Source of the DNA: Peribacillus deserti
GTDB taxonomy: Bacteria > Bacillota > Bacilli > Bacillales > DSM-1321
Reading direction: 5' to 3'
Assembly (NCBI RefSeq): GCF_002863585.1
Contig: NZ_PGUY01000065.1
Location: 1-50,527 of the forward strand
Length of the DNA stretch: 50,527 bases
The translations under genes were made by a program, and so were the position numbers. Positions 9,239 through 18,033 of the stretch are shown piece by piece. The notes beneath the pieces were generated by a model. The model saw nothing but the letters and a program-made list of their open reading frames with translations, did no database searches and was not told the DNA's origin. Within the stretch, counting starts at the first letter, position 1; each line of letters starts with the position of its first letter.

Positions 9239-9376
9239 ATGGGCAATGGTCGAAAAAAGGATAAAGAAAATGAACCCAATCGAGAGTCCGGGTGGAACAG
9301 AGCATTATTTGCCAGCCCAACAGTTGGCGGGTTTATCGTAGCCAGTGAAATCGTCATTTACTTCATTGTTAGGTAA
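9239..9376 (+). CDS. Small single-span membrane protein, 45 aa
   Basis: This short gene is supported by a strong GAGGGAGG 8 bases before ATG 9239. The product begins with a charged stretch, MGNGRKKDKENEPNRESG, followed by WNRALFASPTVGGFIVASEIVIYFIVR, a single hydrophobic segment ending in Arg. The charged N terminus and C-terminal helix suggest a membrane-anchored small protein. I recognise no family. It follows the DHFR-like gene by about 70 bases and may be co-transcribed with it. Confidence 0.6.
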   Translation: MGNGRKKDKENEPNRESGWNRALFASPTVGGFIVASEIVIYFIVR

Positions 9377-9582
9377 CCCCCTTAATTAATTTCACGGGGC
9401 ACGAGTTGAATCCCTTTTGCACACTTCAGTGAGATTCATTATAAAATGACCAAAGCATTTCTGAAAACGCCTCTCTATTTCACGGTCAAAAAATACGCAT
9501 TGAATCTACCAATATCTATCCGCGTTGACACTTTATTTCACTCGCTAGGAGGGGAATGTAATACTTTGCAGAAAAGGAAGCC

Positions 9583-9620
9583 AAAAAAGAGAAATTGACT
9601 ATGGATAAGATCAATTTCTC
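9583..9620 (-). terminator. Terminator of the STAS gene (minus strand)
   Basis: Perfect 10-bp arms GAGAAATTGA / TCAATTTCTC (9589-9598 and 9611-9620). On the minus strand the stem is followed by a run of six U (AAAAAA at 9583-9588). It sits 8 bases after the end of the STAS gene. Confidence 0.8.
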
Positions 9621-9627
9621 CAATTCA

Positions 9628-10125
9628 TCATTTTGTTTTTTCAAGGGAAATTCCCTTTTGTTTCGCCAGGCTTTGGAGAGCTGCTCTAAAGGTTGAGAAT
9701 GCATTCAATTCTTTAATAAATGAAAGGCCGGATCTGACCAGCTCCTGTGTGAATTGCGGATTGAAGCCTACGACCAGCACCTGGACTCCCATGAGTTTTA
9801 ATGCACTATTCAAATCCCCGACGTATTGACTTAAAATGTTTAAACAAGTAACTTCACGAATAGATATTGCAGTGAAGTCAATTATTATTGAATCCACAGG
9901 ATTGTCAGCTGTGTATTCTAAGATTTTGGGAATCATCACTTCAAAACGCTCGGGGGATAATTCACCGGTAATTGGAATGAGAATAGTATTCGGAATGATG
10001 GAGGGAATTATGGGAAACGACATTTGATGGACCATTTCCTCTAATTCTTGAACCCTGGCTGTTAAATGAGTTATTTGGTCTTTAAGTAAATCTATTTCAT
10101 GATCTCTTTGTTGTTTTTGATCCAT
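9628..10125 (-). CDS. RsbR-type STAS domain protein with short coiled-coil N terminus, 165 aa
   Basis: The protein has a short coiled coil (about 1-45, LLKDQITHLTARVQELEEMV) joined to a C-terminal STAS domain. The linker SFPIIPSIIPNTILIPITGELSPERFEV is the classical start of RsbR/RsbS STAS domains, followed by DSIIIDFTAIS. The usual sensory N-terminal domain of RsbR is missing. RsbR paralogues form stressosomes that control sigma-B by phosphorylation on Thr/Ser. The canonical DTxVA and TGIRPDIA segments are altered here (REVTCLNIL, VGFNPQFTQELV), so partner-kinase sites may be lost. I prefer ATG 10125 because GAGG lies just upstream, over TTG 10137. Confidence 0.75.
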   Translation of the reverse strand: MDQKQQRDHEIDLLKDQITHLTARVQELEEMVHQMSFPIIPSIIPNTILIPITGELSPERFEVMIPKILEYTADNPVDSIIIDFTAISIREVTCLNILSQYVGDLNSALKLMGVQVLVVGFNPQFTQELVRSGLSFIKELNAFSTFRAALQSLAKQKGISLEKTK

Positions 10126-10304
10126 AGAACCTCGCAACTTTTCTTTTTATTGGTATTTATTATATACCCATCCCTTAACAGTTTAAAAGCAATTATTCTT
10201 TTATGTAAGAAACGCCCGTATATCCTAGGAGAGACCTCAGTGAAATGAATGATATCACCGATCTTCTGCCATGTAAACCAGTAGATTTTCCGTGCAGTCA
10301 ACAT
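10092..10304 (-). CDS. Possible small protein upstream of the STAS gene, 70 aa (weak)
   Basis: A minus-strand frame opens MLTARKIYWFTWQKIGDII and continues with SPRIYGRFLHKRIIAFKLLRDG. The residue content (Trp, Tyr, basic) looks coding-like, but the ribosome binding site is poor (AAGGTG directly against the ATG) and its end overlaps the start of the STAS gene. It may be a real basic protein, a remnant of a larger gene, or chance. I recognise no family. Confidence 0.25.
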   Translation of the reverse strand: MLTARKIYWFTWQKIGDIIHFTEVSPRIYGRFLHKRIIAFKLLRDGYIINTNKKKSCEVLWIKNNKEIMK

Positions 10305-10447
10305 CACCTTACACACATGAAGCAGCTAAAACCCAGGGGGATGCCAGAATAATGAATGAGTTTTGACTCTACTAGAATATAATTCTCAACTTGTTTAGAT
10401 TACTTTAGAAATCAGGTCGGCAGGTAATACCGGGACTTACGCCGAGG

Positions 10448-10993
10448 CTAGTCATGGAACCTCCCCATAAGGATCGTGTTGTAATAATTTCCGTCAGAAA
10501 GACGTTTATCTTTTTTTAGTACCCCCTCAATTTCAAATCCATAACGGCGATATAAAGCAATTGCTTTTTCATTAGTTTCTAAAACGGCGAGGGTTATCTT
10601 TTTTATACCATTGGCTTCTGCCCAGTCAATCGAAGTCTGAAGCATTTGTTTGCCGATTCCGAGACCCCAATAGTCCTTCTGAATGCCAATGCCGAACTCC
10701 GCTTTATGAGAAAACCGTTTGAATGAATTTCCCTCACACCTTGAAAACCCTGCTAATTTCCCATTTACTTCTGCAATTAAAAATAAATTCCTGCTATCCT
10801 CGGTATCATTCCTTATTAACTCTCTAAAGCCGTATTCATCGATAAATCCCTCACCGGGTTCCCTATCCAAATTTTCAGTTTCGCCATCAATTTTCACTCT
10901 TAGCTGTGATAGTTCTTTTGCGTCTCCTTCTTGTGCTGATCGGATTATATAGTTTGCATTCTGACTGACGATTTCTTTCTGAGTTATGAGCAT
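10448..10993 (-). CDS. GNAT family N-acetyltransferase, 181 aa
   Basis: GCN5-related acetyltransferase using acetyl-CoA. The fold is clear: NYIIRSAQEGDAKELSQL at the start, the acetyl-CoA pyrophosphate loop KDYWGLGIGKQML (motif A), then LAVLETNEKAIALYRRYGFEIEGVL (motif B), and KRLSDGNYYNTILMGRF at the end, which is RimJ/RimL-like. The start has GGTGG before AATCATG. It is a monocistronic minus-strand gene, and the acceptor substrate is unknown. Confidence 0.88.
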   Translation of the reverse strand: MLITQKEIVSQNANYIIRSAQEGDAKELSQLRVKIDGETENLDREPGEGFIDEYGFRELIRNDTEDSRNLFLIAEVNGKLAGFSRCEGNSFKRFSHKAEFGIGIQKDYWGLGIGKQMLQTSIDWAEANGIKKITLAVLETNEKAIALYRRYGFEIEGVLKKDKRLSDGNYYNTILMGRFHD

Positions 10994-11227
10994 GATTCCA
11001 CCTTACTTTACTTCAGATTATTAGAACTATATTTTTTAACTTTACAATCATTAACTGCAGCTAGATTTTCAAGATACAATTACTAAAAGACTCACCTGCA
11101 CATATTGGTCCATTTGAAAGAACAGCGCTAACTATGTCCGTTCGACATAAATCCTTAAAATCCTTCTTTTAAAAAGGGTATTGCATACATGTATAGAATT
11201 AAATATATACGAGCAGGGGGGAAAACT

Positions 11228-11752
11228 ATGCAAAAAGTGTATATCATATCAGGCCCGGCGGGTGTCGGGAAATCAACTACTGCAACAGCGCTTGCAAAAA
11301 AGTTAACACACAGTGCTTATATTTCCGGTGATTATGTCAGTCATATGCATATTAATGGTCGCAAAAAGCCCTGGGAAAGTAAAGAAGAAGTGTCGTTGAT
11401 CTGGGATAATATCTTGAGTCTGACTGCGAATTTTATCCAATATGGCAATGATGTTGTCATTGATTTCGTAACATTTCCTTCTGAAGCAAATTGGCTGAAG
11501 AATAAATTAAAAGATATCAGTGCTGAAGTAAGGTACGTAGTTTTATGGACAGATGCTGATACATTGATCAAGAGAGATAATAGTAGAATAGAGGAAAATA
11601 GGATGGGGGAGCGCTGCCTGATTCTCATGCAAGAATTTAAGGAGTCATCGCTAGCCTCTCCACATCAATTTGACACAAGCGATAAAACTTCTGAAAATAT
11701 GGATGCAATTATTGCTGAAATAATATTGAACGAAAAATATAGGATGGATTAA
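11228..11752 (+). CDS. P-loop kinase-like NTPase, 174 aa
   Basis: Small AAA_33/AAA_18-type P-loop protein, probably a nucleotide or small-molecule kinase. Walker A is GPAGVGKST near residues 9-17. A hydrophobic strand VVIDFVTF (about 80) resembles Walker B. A lid-like basic stretch, DTLIKRDNSRIEENRMGER, follows around residues 115-135. I chose ATG 11228 because GGGGGG lies 7 bases upstream and the protein then starts right at the first strand (MQKVYIISGP). The longer frame from 11189 has no ribosome binding site. Confidence 0.75.
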   Translation: MQKVYIISGPAGVGKSTTATALAKKLTHSAYISGDYVSHMHINGRKKPWESKEEVSLIWDNILSLTANFIQYGNDVVIDFVTFPSEANWLKNKLKDISAEVRYVVLWTDADTLIKRDNSRIEENRMGERCLILMQEFKESSLASPHQFDTSDKTSENMDAIIAEIILNEKYRMD

Positions 11753-11869
11753 GTTAGGAGTATTCTTTACTCTAAACCTACAGATAGACAAATCTTAGAA
11801 ACAAATAAAAATAGAAAATTAGCAAATATGTAGAAGGGTAGAAGAGTACATCAGCTTAGGGGGGACGAT

Positions 11870-13207
11870 ATGTCTGCCAAAACAGCAGCAATTGAACATA
11901 AAATGAACAGGCAGAAAATAAAGGTGATCCTCGCAAAGCGGTTCCAGCCATGATTGAAAATATCTTACAAACAGTCATAGGCTTTGTAGATACGCTATTC
12001 GTTGCAAAACTTGGACTGGATGAAGTAATGGCAGTTGGGATAGCCAATAACATACTGGTCATTTATATGGCGGTTTTCATGGCGATAGGAATAGGTGCTT
12101 CATCTCTTATCGCTAAAAGTATAGGGGCTGGAAATATTGAAGCCGCTAGGGCAGCCGCGAGACAAGCCACTATCCTTTCTGCCTTGGCAGGGATCTTGTT
12201 TGGCATGATCTCTTACTTTTTCGAGAGAGCCTTTACTCCAGTTAATGGGAGCTGAGCCTAAGGTCCTTAAAGAGGGAGCCATATATTTTCGCATTGTCGG
12301 TGTGCCATCCATATTGATTTCCCTCATGTTTATTTTTGGCAGCATTCTTCGGGCTGCAGGGGACACAAAGACGCCCATGAAGGTAAGCTGGTGGATAAAT
12401 CTGGTCCATATCGGCCTGGTTTATATCCTGATCTTTGGCTTCAGCCATATACCCGGAATGGGAGTGGCAGGAGCAGCCTTAGCTACTGTTATTGTTCGGA
12501 TTCTTGGAACAGGTATGCTGTATTACAAAATAAAGCAGTCATCCTTTTCGTTTTCACTTTTACACAAGCAAGCTGAATCACCCAGTGAATATAAATCACT
12601 CATTTTATTATCATCTCCTGCTGCCATTGAACGGCTTATTATGCGGCTGGGACAGATCGTGTATTATGGTTTAATTGTCCGTCTTGGAACAGAGACCTAT
12701 GCTGCCCACACTATCGCTGGAAATATTGAAACCTTTTCCTATATGCCAGGATACGGGCTTTCCATTGCTGCTGCGACACTGACCGGCCAAAGCTTAGGTG
12801 CAGGGAAAGAAAGAGACGCCTATCAATATGGAATGCTCACCACTTACATAGCAGTCATTTTTATGAGTTTCATTGGCATTCTCTTGTTTTTCCTAGCCCC
12901 CTGGTTTGCGGCATGGTTTACAACTGAGCAAAGTGCAATTGATCTGGTGGTCACCGCGCTAAGAATTGATGCTTTTGCCCAGCCAGCCTTAGCGGTCGGT
13001 TTGGTGATGGCAGGGGCCCTGCAGGGTGCAGGAGACACGAAAAGTCCTCTGTATAGTACGGCAGTGGGAATGTGGGTCATCCGGGTAGCGGGGGTTTATG
13101 TGTTAGGAATCGTCTTTGGCCACGGAATTGCAGGGATATGGCTGTCGATCGCGATTGATCTCTGTGCTAGAGCCATCTTCCTATTTTTCGTTTCAGCAGG
13201 CTATTGA
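11870..13207 (+). pseudogene. MATE family efflux transporter, frameshifted at two places
   Basis: Homology to a multidrug and toxin extrusion (Na+ or H+ antiport) pump can be read in three frames. The N-terminal piece starts at ATG 11870 behind GGGGGG and runs into AVPAMIENILQTVIGFVDTLF only after a shift near 11935. A second shift near 12240 is needed to pass into LMGAEPKVLKEGAIYFRIVG. From there a continuous frame encodes the second half, including GIAGIWLSIAIDL. The rebuilt protein would be about 445 residues, the normal MATE length. Each break fits a single-base change, so the gene is newly inactivated or the assembly has errors. A broken GNAT gene follows it. Confidence 0.85.
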
Positions 13208-13245
13208 AGAAAGCTTAAAACATCTTTAGAGGAGGTATTTTAAAC

Positions 13246-13713
13246 TTGGAGTTTGTACCTATAGATGTATGTAAACACCGGTATGTTGTTGTACCATTCC
13301 GCCGGGATTCTTTTACCGTAAGCTTTGGTTCAGACCAGGACTTCGGGACGGATGACGACTACATAAATTGGCTGGTAGAACAAATAAATCATGATTCTGA
13401 CGGTTTTGTCTTGTTGATGGAGAACGAAACCCCCATCGGCCAGCTTGAACTAACAATCCGCGAATATAAAGGCAAAAAAATTGGATAACTGCATGTATAT
13501 TATTTGATACCAGAAAATCGTGGAAAGGGCCTGGGTAAACAGCTCCATGCCTATGCCATCGGGTTTTTCCGCCGCCGTGGAATAAACGAATATCACCTTC
13601 GTGTATCTCCAAGCAATGTTCAGGCGATATCTTTTTACTTGAAAAATGGAATGACAAAACTAGAATCTGAATTGGATGGCAAAGTCATAAGGATGAGGGG
13701 AATAATCACCTGA
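13246..13713 (+). pseudogene. GNAT acetyltransferase with an in-frame TAA
   Basis: One frame of 155 codons from TTG 13246 (behind AGAGGAGG) encodes a GNAT protein but is cut by TAA at 13486-13488. Downstream of the stop the acetyl-CoA site PENRGKGLGKQLHAYA and the motif B part SPSNVQAISFYLKNGM are intact. The stop sits in KKIG-stop-LHVYYLIPENR, where Tyr is expected, so a TAT/TAC to TAA change is likely. Upstream half: FTVSFGSDQDF and NETPIGQLEL. It may once have been co-transcribed with the MATE gene. Confidence 0.8.
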
Positions 13714-13814
13714 GCTGCGAAAGAAATTACTAAAAAGACCATGATAAACGAAGCTGTATAGGAAAGGATACATATTTTTGTCATACATACAAAAAATAGA
13801 TTCACAAAAGTGTC

Positions 13815-13844
13815 TTGCCTTGGTATTATAAGAAAAAGTAAAAT
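13815..13844 (+). promoter_or_regulatory. Promoter of the glnS T-box leader
   Basis: TTGCCT (13815-13820) and TAAAAT (13839-13844) with an 18-base spacer form an acceptable sigma-A promoter, placing the start just ahead of the T-box stem I. Confidence 0.5.
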
Positions 13845-13853
13845 ATGGTAATT

Positions 13854-14146
13854 GCGATGAAGAGAAGAGTAGATAAAATGATTTCTTTACAGAGAGCTCC
13901 CCATGCTGAAAAGGAGTAAGAAAGCGTTTATTGAACCAAGCCTCAGAGCCTCATGCTGGAACTTGTTTTTAGGGGGATAGTGTGACAGGAGCTCCTGTTA
14001 TAGAGCTAGGGTATACGTATTTGACCTTAGATAAATACCGTACCTAAAGAGGTTAATATGGTGACATATTAATAAACTGGGGTGGTACCGCGATATGAAA
14101 TCTCGTCCCCAAGACTTATGGAAGTCTTGGGGGTGGGATTTTTTTA
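13854..14146 (+). promoter_or_regulatory. T-box leader upstream of glutaminyl-tRNA synthetase
   Basis: Classical T-box riboswitch. Stem I opens with GCGATGAAGAGAAGAGTAG and AGAGAGCTCC, the T-box sequence GGGGTGGTACCGCG lies at 14079-14092, and the intrinsic terminator pairs CCCCAAGACTT with AAGTCTTGGGGG before a run of T (14107-14146). Uncharged tRNA should stabilise the antiterminator and let transcription reach the synthetase gene 40 bases on. The specifier region reads GAACCAAGC; CAA (Gln) fits the downstream gene, but CCA cannot be excluded without folding. Confidence 0.92.
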
Positions 14147-14187
14147 TTGCATCGGAAAAAAATTCAAAAAAATAATGGGAGGGATCT

Positions 14188-15882
14188 ATGTTGTTGAGCA
14201 ATGAGGATAAAAACAGGCTTAGTGATGGCTTTCTTGATCTGCTGACTGAAAATGATTTTAATAAGGGGACTTTTCAGAGGCCTATTTGTACCCGGTTTCC
14301 GCCAGAGCCAAATGGCTATCTACATATTGGCAGTGCGTATGCAATTCATATAAACTATACAGCCGCAAAGAAGTATGATGGGCATTTTAACCTCCGCTTT
14401 GATGATACGAACCCTTTGAAAGAAGATATAGAGTATGTAAATTCCATTATTGAAGATATCCATTGGTTAGGCTACACTCCTGGCGGCAGGATATTCTTTG
14501 GGTCTGACTACTCACGCGAGATATATGATGCAGCAGCGGCTTTAATAAGAAGGGGAAAAGCGTATGTTTGTGACTTATCACCGGAAGAAATAGCCTCATA
14601 TAGAGGTACATTAACCGAACCAGGTATTAATAGTCCTTACCGGAATAGGACGGCTGATGAAAATCTGGATCTATTTTCAAGAATGAAAGATGGTGATTTC
14701 CCAACAGCTTCAAGGGTGTTACGTGCGAAGATCGATATGGCATCCCCAAATATGAACTTAAGAGACCCAGTCTTATACAGGATCATCCATGCTGAGCATT
14801 ACAGAACAGGACATGACTGGTGTGTCTATCCTATGTATGATTTTGCCCACCCGATACAAGATGCGATTGAAGGAGTTACACATTCTCTTTGCTCCATAGA
14901 ATTTAAGGACCACCGGCCTCTCTATGAATGGGTTCTAACTCAATTGGAGATTACTGAAGCACCCAAACAAAGAGAATTCGGGAGAGTAAATGTAACAGGT
15001 GTCATCACAAGTAAGAGATACTTACGGGAATTAGTGTCAGGTCATGTAGTTGAAGGGTGGGATGACCCGAGGCTGCCTACCATACGCGGACTAAGAAGAA
15101 GGGGATTTACCCCTGAGAGCATTAGGGATTTTGTTCATCAAATCGGTTTCGTAAGACACCAAAGTACTGTTGACTATAGCTTGCTTGAAAATTCCCTGCG
15201 GAACGATCTAAAAACAAAAGCAAAAAATGTAATGGCTGTACTGCATCCTTTAAAAGTAACGATAACGAACTATGAGGAAGGAAAGACAGAACTATTACCC
15301 ATTGAAAATAACTCCGAAAACCCAGAATTAGGAAGCAGAAAAGTCCCTTTTTCAAGAGTCATTTATATAGAGAAAGAGGATTTTATGGAGGTTCCGGCTA
15401 AGGGATTCAAGCGATTGTCCCTGCATTCCGAAGTCCGGTTGAAGGGTGCGTATTTTATAAGGTGCAATGAGGTCGTTAAAAATGAGGCTGGTGAAGTAAT
15501 TGAACTGAAATGTACATATGATATAAACACAAAGAGTGGAACAGGTTTTACAGGAAGGAAGGTAAAGGGAACCATCCATTGGGTTTCCGCCCGGCATTGT
15601 AGAAAAGCAGAGGTACGCTTATTTAATCCGTTATTAAAAGAGCCTGATTCAGATGTAGATGGTGAAATCCCCTGGGGAGAAAGAATCAATCCTCTGTCCA
15701 AAATTGTGATTCAAAATTGCTTCATAGAAGACTCTATCAAAAACGATAGCTGGGATAATCATTTTCAATTTATACGGCATGGATATTTTTGTTTAGACAG
15801 GGATTCTTCAGAAGAATCCTATATTTTCAACCGAACAGTACCATTGAAGGATTCCTGGAAAGGAAAGAGTAAAAACAAATAA
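14188..15882 (+). CDS. glnS: Glutaminyl-tRNA synthetase, 564 aa
   Basis: Class Ic aminoacyl-tRNA synthetase that charges tRNA-Gln directly. Motifs: TRFPPEPNGYLHIGSAYAIH, in which the HIGH signature reads HIGS (residues 46-49), LRFDDTNPLKED, GWDDPRLPTIRGLRRRG, and the KMSKS-equivalent VITSKRYL near 272-279, followed by the beta-barrel anticodon domain. Length matches bacterial GlnRS (about 550). The WDDPR and GLRRRG text marks GlnRS rather than GluRS. Most bacilli make Gln-tRNA by the GatCAB amidation route, so a GlnRS here is an addition. It is controlled by the T-box leader directly upstream, has GGGAGGG before ATG 14188 and is followed by a terminator. Confidence 0.9.
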   Translation: MLLSNEDKNRLSDGFLDLLTENDFNKGTFQRPICTRFPPEPNGYLHIGSAYAIHINYTAAKKYDGHFNLRFDDTNPLKEDIEYVNSIIEDIHWLGYTPGGRIFFGSDYSREIYDAAAALIRRGKAYVCDLSPEEIASYRGTLTEPGINSPYRNRTADENLDLFSRMKDGDFPTASRVLRAKIDMASPNMNLRDPVLYRIIHAEHYRTGHDWCVYPMYDFAHPIQDAIEGVTHSLCSIEFKDHRPLYEWVLTQLEITEAPKQREFGRVNVTGVITSKRYLRELVSGHVVEGWDDPRLPTIRGLRRRGFTPESIRDFVHQIGFVRHQSTVDYSLLENSLRNDLKTKAKNVMAVLHPLKVTITNYEEGKTELLPIENNSENPELGSRKVPFSRVIYIEKEDFMEVPAKGFKRLSLHSEVRLKGAYFIRCNEVVKNEAGEVIELKCTYDINTKSGTGFTGRKVKGTIHWVSARHCRKAEVRLFNPLLKEPDSDVDGEIPWGERINPLSKIVIQNCFIEDSIKNDSWDNHFQFIRHGYFCLDRDSSEESYIFNRTVPLKDSWKGKSKNK

Positions 15883-15903
15883 GACGCACTAAAAGTCACA
15901 TTT

Positions 15904-15938
15904 GAACCTCCATTTACAATATTGGGGTTCTTTTTTTT
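15904..15938 (+). terminator. Terminator of glnS
   Basis: GAACCTC pairs with GGGGTTC (15904-15930), followed by eight T. It sits 22 bases after the stop codon. Confidence 0.8.
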
Positions 15939-16040
15939 CTGAGGAAACTCAATAAGAATCTTACGCTAAATAAACCTTCCGTAATGAAATATTTACCAGT
16001 AAAATAGTTAATGCGACAATAAAAAGAGAGGGGCGCAGCT

Positions 16041-16210
16041 ATGAAACCAACTTCGGCTAAAGAAGAAGCTATTAGATGGGATCGATTTGCAGATACATAC
16101 TCAGCAAATCACAGGGAACAAGGAGATATTCATAAAGAGTATTATTGAAACCTGCGCTGCTTACTCTGATGGGAAGTGTAAGACATAAAAGAGTCTTGGA
16201 TGCAGGAGGA
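16041..16210 (+). pseudogene. N-terminal remnant of a SAM-dependent methyltransferase
   Basis: From ATG 16041 (behind GAGAGGGGCGCAG) the frame reads AIRWDRFADTYSANHREQGDIHKEYY and stops. In the next frame it continues LLKPALLTLMGSVRHKRVLDAGGGEK, which ends in a methyltransferase motif I (VLDAGxG) and another stop. So a frameshift near 16145 split the gene, and the rest of the domain is gone. After 16210 the text up to 16330 is not recognisable. Confidence 0.7.
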
Positions 16211-16364
16211 GAAAAATAAACCGGTGGATTAGAATGCTTAGCCGGGTGTTTTATTGATATTTGTAAAGCATGTGTTCCAAAAGTCTTTGGGCTGTACTCT
16301 TAAAGGGAAGAGTATTGAATATTGAAGGCTGCTTTCGAAAGAAATGAACTAAGGGGGAAATCTA

Positions 16365-16802
16365 ATGTTTGTAGTGAATGTAGAAGGAGCCATATATAAT
16401 GATGGAAAATGGCTGCTAATATTACGAAGCAAAAAAGAAGAACATGCGGGTGGGACTCTATCTCTTGTCGGCGGGAAGGTAGATCAAGAAGGAAACTCTA
16501 CGGATATTTTAGAGAGGACACTTAAACGCGAAATATATGAAGAAGTGGGGGTCGAAGTAACGGATCTTGTGTACGTTAACAGTACCACTTTTGTTACGGA
16601 TTATGGAGCACATGTAGTAGATATAGTTTTCCTATGTAAACACCTTTCAGGTGAGGCGTTTGCAAAGAGTATGGATGAGGTTGACGATGTCTACTGGTTA
16701 ACCACGGATGAAATAATAGAGGATACCAACCTGCCTAGTTATGTGAGAAATAGCATAAGACTTGCTGATAAGGTGAGAATCAAACAAACTGATTCTGCAT
16801 GA
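16365..16802 (+). CDS. Nudix hydrolase, 145 aa
   Basis: Nudix-fold pyrophosphohydrolase. The catalytic box ends canonically in REIYEEVGVEV (about residues 64-74), with the preceding part GGKVDQEGNSTDILERTLK carrying a few extra residues relative to GX5EX7REUXEEXGU. Strand 1 (FVVNVEGAIYNDGKWLLILRS) and the C-terminal VYWLTTDEI are typical. Substrate cannot be inferred. The start has AAGGGGGAAATCTA before ATG 16365. It is a single gene flanked by a methyltransferase remnant and an AHSA1-like gene. Confidence 0.86.
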   Translation: MFVVNVEGAIYNDGKWLLILRSKKEEHAGGTLSLVGGKVDQEGNSTDILERTLKREIYEEVGVEVTDLVYVNSTTFVTDYGAHVVDIVFLCKHLSGEAFAKSMDEVDDVYWLTTDEIIEDTNLPSYVRNSIRLADKVRIKQTDSA

Positions 16803-16951
16803 TTCTATATAAAATCGTTTGATTTAGTAATGATATAATTAAGGGGATTAACATTCTCTAAAGGTCCAATCACGGAAAGATGCAGGACCCATTTAAGGTG
16901 ATTAGAGGTATAGTTCGAATTATCAATTACATGATAAAGGGATGAATCGTT

Positions 16952-17389
16952 ATGGATAATATAACCCGTTTTCAAATTATGAAGCCAGCTAAGGAAGTTT
17001 ATGAAGCCTTTGTCGATCCTGCAAAAATCGGCAATTTTTGGTTCTCCTCAAGTTCTGCCAGATGGGAAAAAGGTAAGACCATTACAGTCACTTATGAAGA
17101 ATATAATGCTCAGGCTGATTTGGAAATAGTAGATCTTGAAAGAAATAAGAAAATTGTCTTCAGATGGGGAGCAAATGGAGAAGGGCATATTGTGACGATT
17201 AGTCTGGCAGAGCTAGATGATGCAAGTACCATCATTGAGATCATAGAAGAAGGATTTCAAGGTTCGGATGATGAGTCAATATTGCAAATTTTAGACAATA
17301 AAGAGGGCTGGGTATTTATGCTGAGCTGTTTAAAGGCTTATTTGGAGTTTGGTGTTACCACCTTGAGAGGTGGATTAGTAAAGGAATAA
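16952..17389 (+). CDS. SRPBCC / AHSA1-family protein, 145 aa
   Basis: START-like helix-grip protein of the AHSA1 (activator of Hsp90 ATPase homologue) group. Seen in the sequence: TRFQIMKPAKEVYEAFVDPAKIGNFWF at the start, a middle ARWEKGKTITVTYEE, the strand KIVFRWG, and the C-terminal helix GWVFMLSCLKAYLEFG, which is the diagnostic end of this family. These proteins bind hydrophobic ligands or act as small chaperone-like factors, but no function is proven for the bacterial ones. The start is ATG 16952 with AAAGG about 11 bases upstream. Confidence 0.85.
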   Translation: MDNITRFQIMKPAKEVYEAFVDPAKIGNFWFSSSSARWEKGKTITVTYEEYNAQADLEIVDLERNKKIVFRWGANGEGHIVTISLAELDDASTIIEIIEEGFQGSDDESILQILDNKEGWVFMLSCLKAYLEFGVTTLRGGLVKE

Positions 17390-17528
17390 GCGGATTAACA
17401 TCTATTTAAATGTGAGATAGTACATAAGCAGCAGCGGTCGGATAGAATGATAGTTACACAAACATGCATTCTAAGGAGACCTGTAGTTACTTTAATGAAA
17501 ATTCACATGGTGAATAACCTATTTCTTG

Positions 17529-17556
17529 AACTGGTCATTAATGGCTGGTTTTTTTA
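17529..17556 (+). terminator. Intrinsic terminator after the AHSA1-like gene region
   Basis: A hairpin of nine pairs, AACTGGTCA / TGGCTGGTT with several G-T pairs and a TTAA loop, is followed by seven T. It lies 140 bases after the stop codon of the AHSA1-like gene. Confidence 0.6.
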
Positions 17557-17606
17557 TTAATATGGGGATCAAAGTGTTCTTTATGAAAACAGAATATTAA
17601 ATATTG

Positions 17607-17889
17607 ATGGGCGCAGCAGGTGCTATTGAGGTTTTTTTTACATGGATGACAATAAAAACGGGGGTAATTCCGCCAACTATTAGATTTCTCTGGAATTGTC
17701 AAGATGGATACAGTTGTAGCAAACCATATATTAAACGTATACCGAGTACTGCATCTGCTGGGAATACGTGTTATTTTTACCGGGATACGTCCAGACATTG
17801 CCGCTGCAGCTGTACAGATTGGAGTCAGTTTTTCAGCAATTGAATCCTATTCAAATGTTAAAATAGCATTTGAAACTATAAGAAGTTAA
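17607..17889 (+). pseudogene. Chimeric fossil: FabF-type ketosynthase fragment joined to an RsbR STAS fragment
   Basis: From 17607 one frame reads MGAAGAIEVFFTWMTIKTG and VIPPTI. This matches the C-terminal GAAGxIEA...PPT region of beta-ketoacyl-ACP synthase II. At about 17683 a different frame takes over: LDFSGIVKMDTVVANHIL, then RLLGIRVIFTGIRPDIAAAAVQIGV-like text to TAA 17889. This is the C-terminal half of an RsbR STAS domain, including the DTxVANH and TGIRPDIA phosphorylation-loop motifs. The two families are unrelated, so this is a join of two gene remnants. No start or ribosome binding site serves either part. Confidence 0.7.
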
Positions 17890-17977
17890 CAAGGACCATC
17901 CGTACAAACCTATTTCAAACTTGTGACAGTACTGGCCATAAACATCCGTATTTATCAAATTGTAAAACAGGAAATCA

Positions 17978-18007
17978 TTGACAAGATAACAAGGTGTAAT
18001 TTAATAT
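17978..18007 (+). promoter_or_regulatory. Promoter of the orphan T-box
   Basis: TTGACA (17978-17983) and TAATAT (18002-18007), separated by 18 bases, make a strong sigma-A promoter about 27 bases before stem I of the second T-box. Confidence 0.65.
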
Positions 18008-18033
18008 ATAGAAAATTCCAATTAATGGTTAAA

